From Treponema sp. OMZ 787 (GTDB taxonomy: Bacteria > Spirochaetota > Spirochaetia > Treponematales > Treponemataceae), in the NCBI RefSeq assembly GCF_024181225.1, contig NZ_CP051198.1, forward strand, positions 1,860,001 through 1,924,000: a DNA stretch of 64,000 bases. The letters run 5' to 3'. The translations under genes were made by a program, and so were the position numbers. Shown piece after piece: positions 15,239-23,965 of this stretch. A model generated the notes under the pieces. It saw nothing but the letters and a program-made list of their open reading frames with translations, ran no database searches and was not told the origin of the DNA. Each line of letters opens with the position of its first letter. Position 1 is the first letter of the stretch.

Positions 15239-17953
15239 TTACATTCCCTGTAAATACCCCTTTAGTTTTTCGATACGGCGTAAAAATTCTGTAAGCTTTT
15301 CTTTTTCACCTTCGATGACTTCGCTTGGAGCGTTTTGAATAAAGTTTTCGTTTTTAAGTTTTGAATCTATCTTTGAAGCATTTTGCTCATTTTTTTCAAG
15401 CTCTTTTTCAAACCTCTTTTTTAGCTGTTCGATATCGATTGAGTCTCCAGTTATCAAAAAGGCTTCAAAGCCCGCTCCCACTACACCGATTGAGGAAGCC
15501 GGTTTTTCAGTAAGAGAAGAAATAAAATCCAAATCGGAAAGACCTGAAAGCATTTTAATTATTTCGGCATTTTCACTGGCGGCTTGGGCAGGAGAATCTT
15601 TTTCAATATAAATAGAAACTTTAAGCTTAACTTGAGGGTCTATACCGCATTCGGCGCGTAAAGCCCTGATGTTGCGGACTATTTCCTGCATGGTTCTAAA
15701 GCGGATGGAAGCGGCCTCGTCTATGCGCTCTTTTTTTTCTTCAGGGTAATCCGATGTCATTAAAATTTCGGCACGGGCTAAGGCGCCTTCAGCACAATTT
15801 TTAGGCAGCTTGGAATAAATCTCTTCTGTAACAAAGGCTAAAAAGGGGTGAAGGAGGCGTAAGGATTCTTCCAAGACGGCAAGGAGCACCGAGGCTGCCC
15901 TATCCTTCTCTTTTTCATCCCCGTATTTAAACGAAAGCTTGGTTCCTTCAACATACCAATCGCAAAAATTATTCCAAAAGAATTCGTAAACCTTTTGAGC
16001 CGCCTCATTGTAGCGGTAAGAATCAAGGCTTGTCCTTACAACTTGGGCAGCCTCGTTAAGCTCGTGATAAATCCAGCGGTCAAGTTCTTTTAAAGCATCT
16101 CGGCTTACAGGCACAATGGTTCTTCCTGCAAGGTTTCCTAAAATATAGCGCGAAGCATTCCAAACCTTGTTTGCAAATTTCGAGCCGAGTTTAAAACTTT
16201 CCATGTCGATTAAAAAATCCTGACTTTGGGAGCCGCACATAAAGGTAAGAGTAAACTTCATGGCATCAGCCCCGAACTCTTCGATGGCTACAAGGGGATC
16301 AATTCCGTTCCCTAAGCTCTTACTCATCTTGCGGCCCTGTTTATCCCTAACCAAGCCGTGGATAAAAATATCTTTAAACGGAGCCTTGCCCGTAAACTGT
16401 AAGGAAGCCATAATCATTCTCGCAACCCAAAAGAAGATTATATCGTGTCCCGTAACAAGGGAAGATGTAGGGAAAAAGCGTTCAAGGTCTTCCGTTTTTT
16501 CAGGCCATCCGAGGGTCGAAAAGGGCCAAAGCCAGCTTGAAAACCAAGTGTCTAAAACGTCTTCATCTTGTTTTATGTTTTTTGACTTACAGTGAGGACA
16601 TTCCGTAATATCTGTGCGGCTTACTATTGTTTTGCCGCAATCGGCACAATACCAAACAGGAATACGGTGTCCCCACCAAAGCTGACGGGAAATACACCAG
16701 TCACGGATATTGTTCATCCAGTGAGCGTAAGTGTTTTCCCATTTTTGAGGATAAAAAACCACCTCGCCTTTTTTCCATGCATCTAGGGCTTTTTCGGCCA
16801 AGGGCTGCATCTTTACAAACCATTGTTTTGAAACATAGGGCTCTATAGTTGTGTGACAGCGGTAGCAGCAGCCTACAGCGTGCTTTATTTTTTCTTCATT
16901 TTTAAAAAGCCCCAAGGCTTCCAAATCTTCGATAACGGCCTTGCGGGCTTTTTCAGGTGAAAGGCCGCGGTATTTTTCTGGAACAGCCTCGTTCAAGGTT
17001 CCGTCGGGGTTTAAGATATTGAGAACCGGAAGATTATGCCTCTTTCCTACTTCCCAGTCATTGGGGTCATGGGCAGGAGTTATCTTTACAACACCGGTTC
17101 CGAATTCCCTGTCAACATAAGAATCGGCAATAACAGGAATCCTTCTATTTGCGAGAGGAAGAATTACTTCCTTTCCTATGATGGATGCATAGCGGGGATC
17201 TTCGGGGTGAACTGCAACGGCTGTATCTCCCAAGAGGGTTTCGGGACGGGTGGTCGCAATTTCGATTCTTGTTATTCTTTCGCCTTGCTCATTTTGTAAA
17301 ACAGCCCCGTCAGCCAATTCGTAATAAATATGATACATACCGCCCTTTCTATCTTCATGTTCAACCTCATCATCGGAAATTGCCGTACCGCATGAAGGGC
17401 ACCAGTTTACAAGATAGTTTCCCTGATAGATGAGCCCCTGTTCATAAAGAGAAACAAAGACCTCCCTTACAGCCTGAGAGAGTCCTTCATCCAAGGTAAA
17501 GCGTTCCCTGTCCCAGTCAACCGAAACGCCCATTTTGCGGAGCTGTTTTGTTATTATCGAGTGATGCTCATTTTTAACTTCCCAAACCTTTTCTACGAAG
17601 GCTTCCCTTCCGAGGTCCTGCCTCGTCTTGCCTTCAGCCTTTAGCTTTTTTTCTACAACGGATTGGGTTGCAATACCTGCATGATCGGTTCCGGGAATCC
17701 AAAGGGTTTCGTCTCCTTTCATGCGGTGATAGCGTACAATTACGTCCTGCAAGGTTTCATCAAGGGCATGGCCTACATGGAGAACGCCCGTAACATTGGG
17801 AGGCGGAATGACGACCGTAAAGGTGTTTTTGGTGTTTTTCTTTTTTACCGGGCTAAAGCACTTATTTGCTTCCCAAAAAGAATAAATACGCTCTTCAAAT
17901 TCTTTAGGATTATAAGATTTTTCCAATTCAATCGCCTGCAATTTTTCGCTCAT
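15239..17953 (-). CDS. valS: Valyl-tRNA synthetase
   Basis: Class Ia aminoacyl-tRNA synthetase that charges tRNA-Val with valine in the cytosol (904 aa, normal length). HIGH-type motif PPPNVTGVLHVGHAL at about residues 48-62, the insertion (CP1) editing domain, cysteine clusters WCPSCG and CADCGK with CPHCKSK that resemble zinc sites, the KMSKS motif as GRKMSKSLGNGIDP, an anticodon-binding helical domain, and a C-terminal coiled-coil tRNA arm (last 65 residues). The start was chosen at 17953 (MSEKLQ), because TGGAGAAAACA precedes it; an in-frame ATG 12 bases upstream overlaps that site. A good promoter lies at 17989-18017. Confidence 0.97.
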   Translation of the reverse strand: MSEKLQAIELEKSYNPKEFEERIYSFWEANKCFSPVKKKNTKNTFTVVIPPPNVTGVLHVGHALDETLQDVIVRYHRMKGDETLWIPGTDHAGIATQSVVEKKLKAEGKTRQDLGREAFVEKVWEVKNEHHSIITKQLRKMGVSVDWDRERFTLDEGLSQAVREVFVSLYEQGLIYQGNYLVNWCPSCGTAISDDEVEHEDRKGGMYHIYYELADGAVLQNEQGERITRIEIATTRPETLLGDTAVAVHPEDPRYASIIGKEVILPLANRRIPVIADSYVDREFGTGVVKITPAHDPNDWEVGKRHNLPVLNILNPDGTLNEAVPEKYRGLSPEKARKAVIEDLEALGLFKNEEKIKHAVGCCYRCHTTIEPYVSKQWFVKMQPLAEKALDAWKKGEVVFYPQKWENTYAHWMNNIRDWCISRQLWWGHRIPVWYCADCGKTIVSRTDITECPHCKSKNIKQDEDVLDTWFSSWLWPFSTLGWPEKTEDLERFFPTSSLVTGHDIIFFWVARMIMASLQFTGKAPFKDIFIHGLVRDKQGRKMSKSLGNGIDPLVAIEEFGADAMKFTLTFMCGSQSQDFLIDMESFKLGSKFANKVWNASRYILGNLAGRTIVPVSRDALKELDRWIYHELNEAAQVVRTSLDSYRYNEAAQKVYEFFWNNFCDWYVEGTKLSFKYGDEKEKDRAASVLLAVLEESLRLLHPFLAFVTEEIYSKLPKNCAEGALARAEILMTSDYPEEKKERIDEAASIRFRTMQEIVRNIRALRAECGIDPQVKLKVSIYIEKDSPAQAASENAEIIKMLSGLSDLDFISSLTEKPASSIGVVGAGFEAFLITGDSIDIEQLKKRFEKELEKNEQNASKIDSKLKNENFIQNAPSEVIEGEKEKLTEFLRRIEKLKGYLQGM

Positions 17954-17988
17954 TGTTTTCTCCATTTATTTTTAAAATACGAGGAAAG

Positions 17989-18017
17989 ATTATAATATGA
18001 AAGCGGGAAATTTACAA
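17989..18017 (-). promoter_or_regulatory. valS promoter
   Basis: On the minus strand: TTGTAA (18017-18012), exactly 17 bases, TATAAT (17994-17989). The -10 box ends 35 bases before the chosen valS start, leaving a short leader of about 28 nt with a ribosome-binding site. No T-box-like structure would fit in so short a leader. Confidence 0.75.
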
Positions 18018-18066
18018 GTAGGGCTAAAAGCCGGATAGAATTCTTTCAGTGAAGAGCTTTTGGAAT

Positions 18067-19128
18067 CTACCTCAGACCATCGGCTTTTTTGAGCCATTCG
18101 TAAAAGTCAAGACCTGAAACGTCTCGGTCGGGAGCAAAGAGGCGGCCGTCGATCAGGGGTATAATGTCATCTTCTACGGTACCTATGATTGCATCAAAGA
18201 ATACGCCGTCTATGGCGACGTCCTGTATCGGGCTTGACTTTCCGCTATAGACATATTGGCGGCTGTATTGAGTGAGGGCCTCATTGTCATTCCCTATAAG
18301 AAGATGCCACAAAAAAAGAGCTGCATCCTTCCTTGTTGCCGTACCCTTTGAAAGGTTGACCGAATCGTCATACCAGCCTGCTGCCTTTAGCCTGTCTGCG
18401 AGCATTGCAGGCCTCCAAAAGGCCGTGCCTGTAATTGCATCGAGGGCATGGGTATTATCCTGAGTCAGGGTTGTCATGTCTATTAGACTTATCTTAGTTT
18501 TGGTTAAAATCTGTGCTGTGCTATTTTTTAAATCGGAATCTACCCTATAGAATTTGCGGCAATACTCCCTCTTTTCACCGTAAAGAAGTCCGTACTCCTC
18601 ATGTAAAAAGTCCAAGGAAGCATCAAAGGCAACAAGGGCCCCGGTGTAATCTTCCAAAAGGTAATATACAAAGCCCAACTCAGATTGAAGCCTGTATGCC
18701 CTCGGATTTAATTTAATCATAGAAATCAGATAATCCCTCTTGTCTTCAAGCCCTTCGGTTAAACGCGATTTGACAAGATGCACATACTCTTCGTGGGGAT
18801 TATAGCTTTCGGCGGTTTTAAGCATTCTTTTAGCAGAAGACCTGTCTCTTACAAGCAAAAAATAGTCGGAATAAAGGGCATATACAAGAGAAAGATAGGA
18901 CCTGTCCGATGAAGGAACCGCCAAGAGGGTATTTAGCTCCTGTTTTATCTGTAAAATCTTTTCCTGATTGTTTTCACGGTACTGCCTGACTATGTTCACC
19001 TCAATGTTTTCTATATTACGAATATTATCCTGAGATGAGGCAGTAGAATAAATAGAATCTTTTTGCATTGTCGAACAAGAGACAAAAAGTATAGAAGCGA
19101 TAAGCATTAAACATAAAAATTTTTTCAT
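18067..19128 (-). CDS. Lipoprotein of unknown function, helical-repeat-like
   Basis: A 353-residue lipoprotein. Signal MKKFLCLMLIASILFVSC ends in a spirochaetal-type lipobox with the modified cysteine at residue 18. The region 50-190 is helical and repeat-like, with TPR-style spacing (YLSLVYALYSDYFLL, MLKTAESYNPHEEYVHLV, LQSELGFVYYLLEDYTGAL). The C-terminal part contains RPAMLADRLKAAGWYDDSVN and TRKDAALFLWHLL, which resemble S-layer-homology-type helices. Its start overlaps the stop of the preceding membrane protein by four bases (ATGA), so the two are co-expressed and may act together at the cell envelope. Confidence 0.75.
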   Translation of the reverse strand: MKKFLCLMLIASILFVSCSTMQKDSIYSTASSQDNIRNIENIEVNIVRQYRENNQEKILQIKQELNTLLAVPSSDRSYLSLVYALYSDYFLLVRDRSSAKRMLKTAESYNPHEEYVHLVKSRLTEGLEDKRDYLISMIKLNPRAYRLQSELGFVYYLLEDYTGALVAFDASLDFLHEEYGLLYGEKREYCRKFYRVDSDLKNSTAQILTKTKISLIDMTTLTQDNTHALDAITGTAFWRPAMLADRLKAAGWYDDSVNLSKGTATRKDAALFLWHLLIGNDNEALTQYSRQYVYSGKSSPIQDVAIDGVFFDAIIGTVEDDIIPLIDGRLFAPDRDVSGLDFYEWLKKADGLR

Positions 19129-21824
19129 TTTGAAACTCCCGTATAAGAATGGATTCGGTTATCTATGCCGCAGCTTATCAATTCAGACTTTCCGTTTCCG
19201 TCTACATCGATAAGATACGGAACTCCTGTTCCTGCAATAGGGAAGCCGTTTAACGGCGAAAAGTTCGCGTTATAGGCATAGATGGAATTTCCGCCGCCGG
19301 AAACAAGCACATCATCATAGCCGTCCGAATCAAGATCGATTAAACTTATAAGATAATCTACGGCATTTTTTTGCTTTAAAGGAATTTTGTCGATTATATT
19401 ACATTCCGTATCTATCTTATATAAAAAGCCGTTATCCGTAATCAAAAAGAACATTTTTAAGTTTTCGGAATAAACCGGCTGCGTCTTACAAGAAGAATTA
19501 AGATCTATCGAGTAAGTCTCTCCATCGTTTCCGGATAAAATACTTGAAGGCCTAAGAGTAAACAATCCCTTCTCAGTTAATACAGCTTCGTATGTGTTAT
19601 TTTTATATAAAATAGGCTGAACTGCAGATATGCCTTCAAGAGCCTTGGGATAACCCGAAACGATTTTTCCCTTATCATCAAAAACATACATATAACTGTC
19701 AAAAGAACGAGGAATAGCCGTAATAAATTTTCCGTAAACTGCGGGCGAGCTCCTTAAACGCGTATTCATATCATCCGAATAATAAAAAGATGCAGAACCG
19801 TCTACATATAAAAGCACCGGTTTATTTGCAACAGGAACAACAATCTTATCCTGTATAACAGCAGGAGAAGAATTTAATTTTTCTCCGGTCAAAATCGGAA
19901 AGCTTGAAGCCACAGTAAGATTATAATCCGTTTTGTAAACACTTCCGCGTGCAGATACGGCCCAAACGGAATTCACAATACCGTTTTTAGTCTCAAGGTT
20001 TAAATAGGCCTTATCATCGAGTTTTATCGATTTTAATTGCTTATCAGCGAGGTTTAGGGCATACAGGTTTACCCCGCTTGTCCAATATGCAAAAGGAACA
20101 TTGTTTACCCCTTTTCCGCAGTATAGATAAGAATTCAATTTGGTCTTATTTTCATACGGAAATGCAGCAAGCTCTCCCAAGGAATGAGCCTCGGTTTTTT
20201 GGGCATAAACTTCAAATTTAAGAGTCTTGTCTTTTTCAAAGCGTATTGAAACCAGCCCGCGTCCGAAGCCTTGCAATACAGATTGTAAGGCTTCATTTGT
20301 TCTTAAAAATGAAGGAATTTGGTTTTCCAAATTATAATAAACAAAGACAGAAGTTTCGGGAGAAACAGACCTTGTTATATTTTTCCAGTTTTCGGTTTTT
20401 ACAAGCAAATTTCCTCTTTTAACATCATTCATCATGGAGGCGAGGGCTTCCGCACTTTGAGAAAGATACAGATAACCGCCTTCGATAAAATAGAAAGGCG
20501 AAGGGAGCTCTACATCAAAGCTGCGTAAAAGAGAGGTTAAAATATCAGGGAAATTTATACGAGGTATTCTTATACCGTCAACAAGGGCCGATATATTTCT
20601 GTCTACAAAAAATGAGGTATAGATTAATTCGAAGGCCTGTCTGCATAGTTTTTCGTCTTTTAAAGAAACAAAAAAGATGGGAACCTCGGATTGCTTTACT
20701 TCAAAAACACCTATTTCTTCTCCCATCCACGAAAAAAGCAAGTCATCTATGCTCTTTTTAAAAACAAATCTTGCAGCCCTATTTGCCGAGTTATATGATT
20801 GTAATACGGATGCTCCTAAAACATCCTTTCCGTTTTGAAACAAAAATTGAGGATCTCCCATATTTATCAAGCTTATATAATCGGTAGATTTCGGAAGCCT
20901 GTTCAATATCCCGGGAATGAAGGCTTGTTTTTGAAGAACCGTACTCAAGCCTTCAAGCTCAGTGTCCCACTTACAAAGCCCCGAAATTCCAATATCCTTA
21001 TAATCCAAGGTAAGATCAACTTTTGCAGGTTCAGGAAATTTAAGAGCTCTTACAACATTATTGCTTATAGAATCATCTTTTGGTGTGTCTTTGGTAAAAT
21101 AATTTACATCGCTTAATACGCTTAAAGTTCCGCCTTTTTTTTCTTTAAGAAATTTACGCAATGTTTTAATGTGTTCATCTTCATTCTTTTTAGACAGGCC
21201 GGAAAAAAATAAATCCTTGGATGTAGAAACTATTACGGAATCTTTATAGCTTACTGCGTATATGTTTTGACCGCCTCCCAAGTCATACTGCCAAAAGTTT
21301 ATGCCGTTTTCTTCAAGCTGTTTAAGCTCTTTTAAATCTTCAAACAAATCGGCCTTAAATTTCAGTATAAAAGGTAATAATCTAGTGCCGGCCGATCGGA
21401 ATCCCAATTTGGCAAAAATCAAAAAGTTATTGCCCGGATAGGCCGCTATGTCTAAACTAATATTAGATGCAGTGCCGAACCACCATGAAGAAAGAAACGG
21501 CGATGCCCTAAAGGAACGGATAGCCCCCTGAAGCTGAGCCGTTTCAGGCGAGCTTAAAACGGAATCAAGAGTCTGAACCGAAAGAGTTTTTTGTAAAAGC
21601 TGCCCTGCCGACTCAATATTCACATAGGCATAATGCCCTTCAGGTATATATTCGATGGGATTAATGCCGTCAATTGCAGAATAAATAAGAAATCCGGCAA
21701 TAGGTAAAATCAATACGAATAAAATGACTAAAATAACCATTCCAAGCTTAAAAAAAATGCCGTGCTTCTTTTTTGCTTTTACTTCTTTTTTTTGATCCAA
21801 TGATGTTTCGGGATTATCGCTCAT
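19125..21824 (-). CDS. Membrane-anchored protein with beta-propeller/FG-GAP C-terminus
   Basis: An 899-residue protein. Residues 1-20 are charged and cytoplasmic, and about 23-48 form one transmembrane helix (LGMVILVILFVLILPIAGFL). The rest is extracytoplasmic. Residues about 60-560 have no recognised family. The last 330 residues have repeated strands with YVFDDKGKIVSGYP, VYKTDYN and, near the end, calcium-loop-like DLDSDGYDDVLVSGGG and DVDGNGKSELISCG, i.e. PQQ/FG-GAP-type propeller blades. The start is at 21824 behind GGAGAGCAGAA. The longer frame to 21941 has no suitable site. A probable scaffold with the coupled lipoprotein. Confidence 0.75.
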   Translation of the reverse strand: MSDNPETSLDQKKEVKAKKKHGIFFKLGMVILVILFVLILPIAGFLIYSAIDGINPIEYIPEGHYAYVNIESAGQLLQKTLSVQTLDSVLSSPETAQLQGAIRSFRASPFLSSWWFGTASNISLDIAAYPGNNFLIFAKLGFRSAGTRLLPFILKFKADLFEDLKELKQLEENGINFWQYDLGGGQNIYAVSYKDSVIVSTSKDLFFSGLSKKNEDEHIKTLRKFLKEKKGGTLSVLSDVNYFTKDTPKDDSISNNVVRALKFPEPAKVDLTLDYKDIGISGLCKWDTELEGLSTVLQKQAFIPGILNRLPKSTDYISLINMGDPQFLFQNGKDVLGASVLQSYNSANRAARFVFKKSIDDLLFSWMGEEIGVFEVKQSEVPIFFVSLKDEKLCRQAFELIYTSFFVDRNISALVDGIRIPRINFPDILTSLLRSFDVELPSPFYFIEGGYLYLSQSAEALASMMNDVKRGNLLVKTENWKNITRSVSPETSVFVYYNLENQIPSFLRTNEALQSVLQGFGRGLVSIRFEKDKTLKFEVYAQKTEAHSLGELAAFPYENKTKLNSYLYCGKGVNNVPFAYWTSGVNLYALNLADKQLKSIKLDDKAYLNLETKNGIVNSVWAVSARGSVYKTDYNLTVASSFPILTGEKLNSSPAVIQDKIVVPVANKPVLLYVDGSASFYYSDDMNTRLRSSPAVYGKFITAIPRSFDSYMYVFDDKGKIVSGYPKALEGISAVQPILYKNNTYEAVLTEKGLFTLRPSSILSGNDGETYSIDLNSSCKTQPVYSENLKMFFLITDNGFLYKIDTECNIIDKIPLKQKNAVDYLISLIDLDSDGYDDVLVSGGGNSIYAYNANFSPLNGFPIAGTGVPYLIDVDGNGKSELISCGIDNRIHSYTGVSK

Positions 21825-21900
21825 TTCTGCTCTCCAAATTTCAAATATGTTTAATATTATAGAACTAAAGAAGCAAAAAATCAAGCATGATGAGTATAAT

Positions 21901-21935
21901 AAAAAAACGGCCCATTCTTTTGAATGAGCCGTTCT
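21901..21935 (-). terminator. Rho-independent terminator after rpsD
   Basis: On the minus strand the hairpin AACGGC..CATTC-aaaa-GAATG..GCCGTT is followed directly by seven T. It lies 35 bases past the rpsD stop. The stem is strong and the U-tract clear. Confidence 0.88.
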
Positions 21936-21970
21936 CTGCAAGAACTTAAAACCAAATTTAAACTTAAGGC

Positions 21971-22591
21971 TTAAGCGTTTCTTGAATAGTATTCAACAAC
22001 GTTCTGAATATTTCCTACAGGCTGAATATCTGTTGTAACAGGTAAAATATTTACTGTAGCAGAAAGTTTTTCGTCATCAACTGTGAGCCAAGAACCTCTA
22101 GCACTCTGAGAAGCACTCATATTATGACGGATAAGGGCTTGAATACCTTTTTTATTTTTTGTTGTAATAACATCGTTTACGCTTACGCACATCGAGGGAA
22201 TGTTTACGGGCTTTCCGTTAATAAAGAAATAAGCATGCGTGACCATTTGCCTGGCCTGTGCACGGCTGATAGCAAAGCCCATTCGATAAATCGTATTATC
22301 CAAACGCTGTTCCATCAAGGAAATCATATTATCACCGGTAACACCGGGCATTCGGCTTGCTTTTTTATATAAATTTCTAAACTGGCGTTCCGAAATTCCA
22401 TAAGCAAATCTGAATTTTTGTTTTTCCTTTAATTGTTCACCATAAACAGAAGTCTTGCCCCGTTTTCTTGCGCCGCGTTCTTTTCCGGGACCATTCGGCT
22501 TGCGATCCAAAAGCTTGTCGTATTTCGGATTACCATAGATATTAACGCCGAGTCGTCTAACTGTTTTTCCCTTAGGCTGTTTAATCGCCAT
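21971..22591 (-). CDS. rpsD: 30S ribosomal protein S4
   Basis: Primary 16S rRNA-binding protein of the small subunit (206 aa). The N-terminal domain lacks the zinc cysteines (C-minus form: VRRLGVNIYGNPKYDK, then RKRGKTSVYGEQLKEKQKFR). The S4 RNA-binding domain is plain at about residues 94-160: QRLDNTIYRMGFAISRAQAR, then HAYFFINGKPVNIPS. It stands alone, outside the usual rpsM-rpsK-rpoA cluster, downstream of tRNA-Arg and tRNA-His on the same strand and followed by a strong terminator. The ribosome-binding site is AAGAGGTGACAA. Confidence 0.97.
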   Translation of the reverse strand: MAIKQPKGKTVRRLGVNIYGNPKYDKLLDRKPNGPGKERGARKRGKTSVYGEQLKEKQKFRFAYGISERQFRNLYKKASRMPGVTGDNMISLMEQRLDNTIYRMGFAISRAQARQMVTHAYFFINGKPVNIPSMCVSVNDVITTKNKKGIQALIRHNMSASQSARGSWLTVDDEKLSATVNILPVTTDIQPVGNIQNVVEYYSRNA

Positions 22592-22697
22592 TTGTCACCT
22601 CTTATAACAATAAAATAGATTATTAAGCCTATCAAAATCAGACTGTTTTGTCAAGTAATTAAAAATTATGGAAACAGTAAAATAGGCGGCAAATCCA

Positions 22698-22771
22698 TGC
22701 GCCCGACACGATTCGAACGTGCGACCTGCGGATTCGAAGTCCGATGCTCTATCCAGCTGAGCTACAGGCGC
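22698..22771 (-). tRNA. tRNA-Arg (anticodon TCG)
   Basis: 74-nt cloverleaf. Acceptor GCGCCTG pairs with CGGGCGC, discriminator A. The D-arm contains GCTCAGCTGGATAGAGC, the anticodon loop is CTTCGAA and the T-loop is GTTCGAATC. The CCA end is not encoded. It lies about 110 bases upstream of rpsD on the same strand. Confidence 0.93.
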
Positions 22772-22804
22772 AAAAAGATGCGGAGCCTTATAAGCTCCGC
22801 AGAG

Positions 22805-22877
22805 GGTGGGTAGTGGGATTTGAACCCACGACAACCAGAACCACAATCTGGCGCTCTACCCCTGAACTATACCCACC
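22805..22877 (-). tRNA. tRNA-His (anticodon GTG)
   Basis: Cloverleaf with GTGGGTA/TACCCAC acceptor stem plus the histidine-specific extra G(-1) opposite C73. The anticodon loop is TTGTGGT and the T-loop GTTCAAATC. CCA is not encoded. It lies 33 bases upstream of tRNA-Arg, probably in one transcript. Confidence 0.93.
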
Positions 22878-22890
22878 AAGTATGAGGCAT

Positions 22891-22919
22891 ATTATGCTAA
22901 AAAATCCAAAAAATGTCAA
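22891..22919 (-). promoter_or_regulatory. Promoter for tRNA-His/tRNA-Arg (and possibly rpsD)
   Basis: Minus strand: TTGACA (22919-22914), 17-base spacer, CATAAT (22896-22891), 13 bases before the first tRNA base. A separate promoter for rpsD was not seen, so read-through into rpsD is possible. Confidence 0.78.
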
Positions 22920-22960
22920 GCTCTTTTTTTATAAAATTATACAAAGTTCAAGTTTAAGCC

Positions 22961-22989
22961 TTGAAGACTTAAAAAAAATGTTGTATAAT
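22961..22989 (+). promoter_or_regulatory. Promoter of the 23019 gene
   Basis: TTGAAG (22961-22966), 17-base spacer, TATAAT (22984-22989). A short inverted repeat TTCAAG-N7-CTTGAA (around 22948-22966) overlaps the -35 box and could be an operator. Confidence 0.7.
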
Positions 22990-23018
22990 TCAATTTAATA
23001 AATCAAAAGGAGATTTTT

Positions 23019-23576
23019 ATGGCGAATTTAAAAGCAATTGACCTTTTTGAAGCTTACGCTCAAAACAAACTTCCGATGGATCATGGATACATCGTTTCAT
23101 CCTTCTTTAAGGAAGATTCAGCCTACAGTGTTTATGAGGTAATTTCATATTCTACCGTAAAAGATATTTATATGTCAGGCAGCGGATTAACCTTCCAAAC
23201 AAACGGAAAAAAGCTTTTCCTATTGGTAGAACCGGCAAACTTCCCTCATAAGGCAACAGAACCGGTATTTAGAGATAAGAATTTTCAAGTACCTTTAAGG
23301 TTCAAAGAATCCAATGTTTATACTGCAAAAAATCAGTCAAATATAATTTACAGCAAAACTCCGCAAGATGCCATTTCGGCTTTTACCGTAGTAAAACCTG
23401 TAGGCATTAACTTTGCATTTCTCTTTTATCCTCTTCCCGATACATTTCAATCTATGGAGCTGTTTTTTGAGAAGACCTTGAACCAAGAAGCAGTTATACC
23501 CGTAAGCGATGCCAAGAAGGTTGCAAAGGATTTTGCAGCTCTTTGCGAAAAAATGCTTACATGGCCTAAAGACTAA
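23019..23576 (+). CDS. Conserved-looking hypothetical protein
   Basis: A 185-residue soluble protein with no signal peptide or membrane segment. It starts MANLKAIDLFEAYAQNKLPM behind AAAAGGAGATTTTT and has its own strong promoter. Alternating strands (YSVYEVISYSTVKDIYMSG, KKLFLLVEPANFP, FAFLFYPLPD) suggest an alpha/beta fold. I do not recognise the family. It is transcribed away from the tRNAs and converges with the DsrE-like gene downstream. A weak hairpin (ATCCG/CGGAT) lies between the two stops. Confidence 0.7.
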   Translation: MANLKAIDLFEAYAQNKLPMDHGYIVSSFFKEDSAYSVYEVISYSTVKDIYMSGSGLTFQTNGKKLFLLVEPANFPHKATEPVFRDKNFQVPLRFKESNVYTAKNQSNIIYSKTPQDAISAFTVVKPVGINFAFLFYPLPDTFQSMELFFEKTLNQEAVIPVSDAKKVAKDFAALCEKMLTWPKD

Positions 23577-23614
23577 ATTTTATCCGATTAAGCCGGATTT
23601 AGGTAAGGTTTTAC

Positions 23615-23941
23615 TTATTCGATAGTGTATTCGATAAAACCTTCAGCTTTCCGGCTTATTATTTCGCCTATTCCGGCCCTGACCGTTCTTATGTTTTTGT
23701 AGTTTATATCGGGCATATTTTGACCGGTTAGAGCATTATGGCAAAGGGCTATATCTAAGCCTGAGCCGGTGAAATTATTTTCGATATTCTCAAAATATTT
23801 TACAACATCTCCTGCAAAAACAACTTCAATTTCGGCAGTGTCCCCCATTTCTTCGCAATATCTTTTGTAATTAGTTATCTTGTGAATCAGCTTGTCGATT
23901 AAATGAAATTTTTCAATCCTGAATAAAACCTTGTAATGCAT
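23615..23941 (-). CDS. DsrE/DsrF-like family protein
   Basis: A 108-residue single-domain protein. It begins MHYKVLFRIE, with a helix that ends in ITNYKRYCEEMGDTAEIEVV, the DsrE-fold strand EIEVVFAGDVVKYF, then GLDIALCHNALTGQNM with a conserved-position cysteine, and the end VRAGIGEIISRKAEGFIEY. This matches the small DsrE-like family (COG1416 type) in which a VxxGVxEIxxxQxEGxxY ending is usual. Some members move sulfur through the cysteine; others have no known role. The ribosome-binding site is AAGGAAGGAACT. It lies 24 bases after the exported protein 23966-24997 on the same strand. Confidence 0.72.
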   Translation of the reverse strand: MHYKVLFRIEKFHLIDKLIHKITNYKRYCEEMGDTAEIEVVFAGDVVKYFENIENNFTGSGLDIALCHNALTGQNMPDINYKNIRTVRAGIGEIISRKAEGFIEYTIE

Positions 23942-23965
23942 AGTTCCTTCCTTATATTAATAGTT

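Noticed and set aside
15838-17433. Long open frames inside valS, in other reading frames of both strands
   Set aside because: They are shadows of a highly conserved gene and show no ribosome-binding sites or family motifs.
17954-17988. T-box leader of valS
   Set aside because: The promoter is too close to the gene; the leader is only about 28 nt long.
22948-22966. Operator claim for the 23019 gene
   Set aside because: The inverted repeat is only 6 bp, so it is noted with the promoter and not raised as a separate finding.
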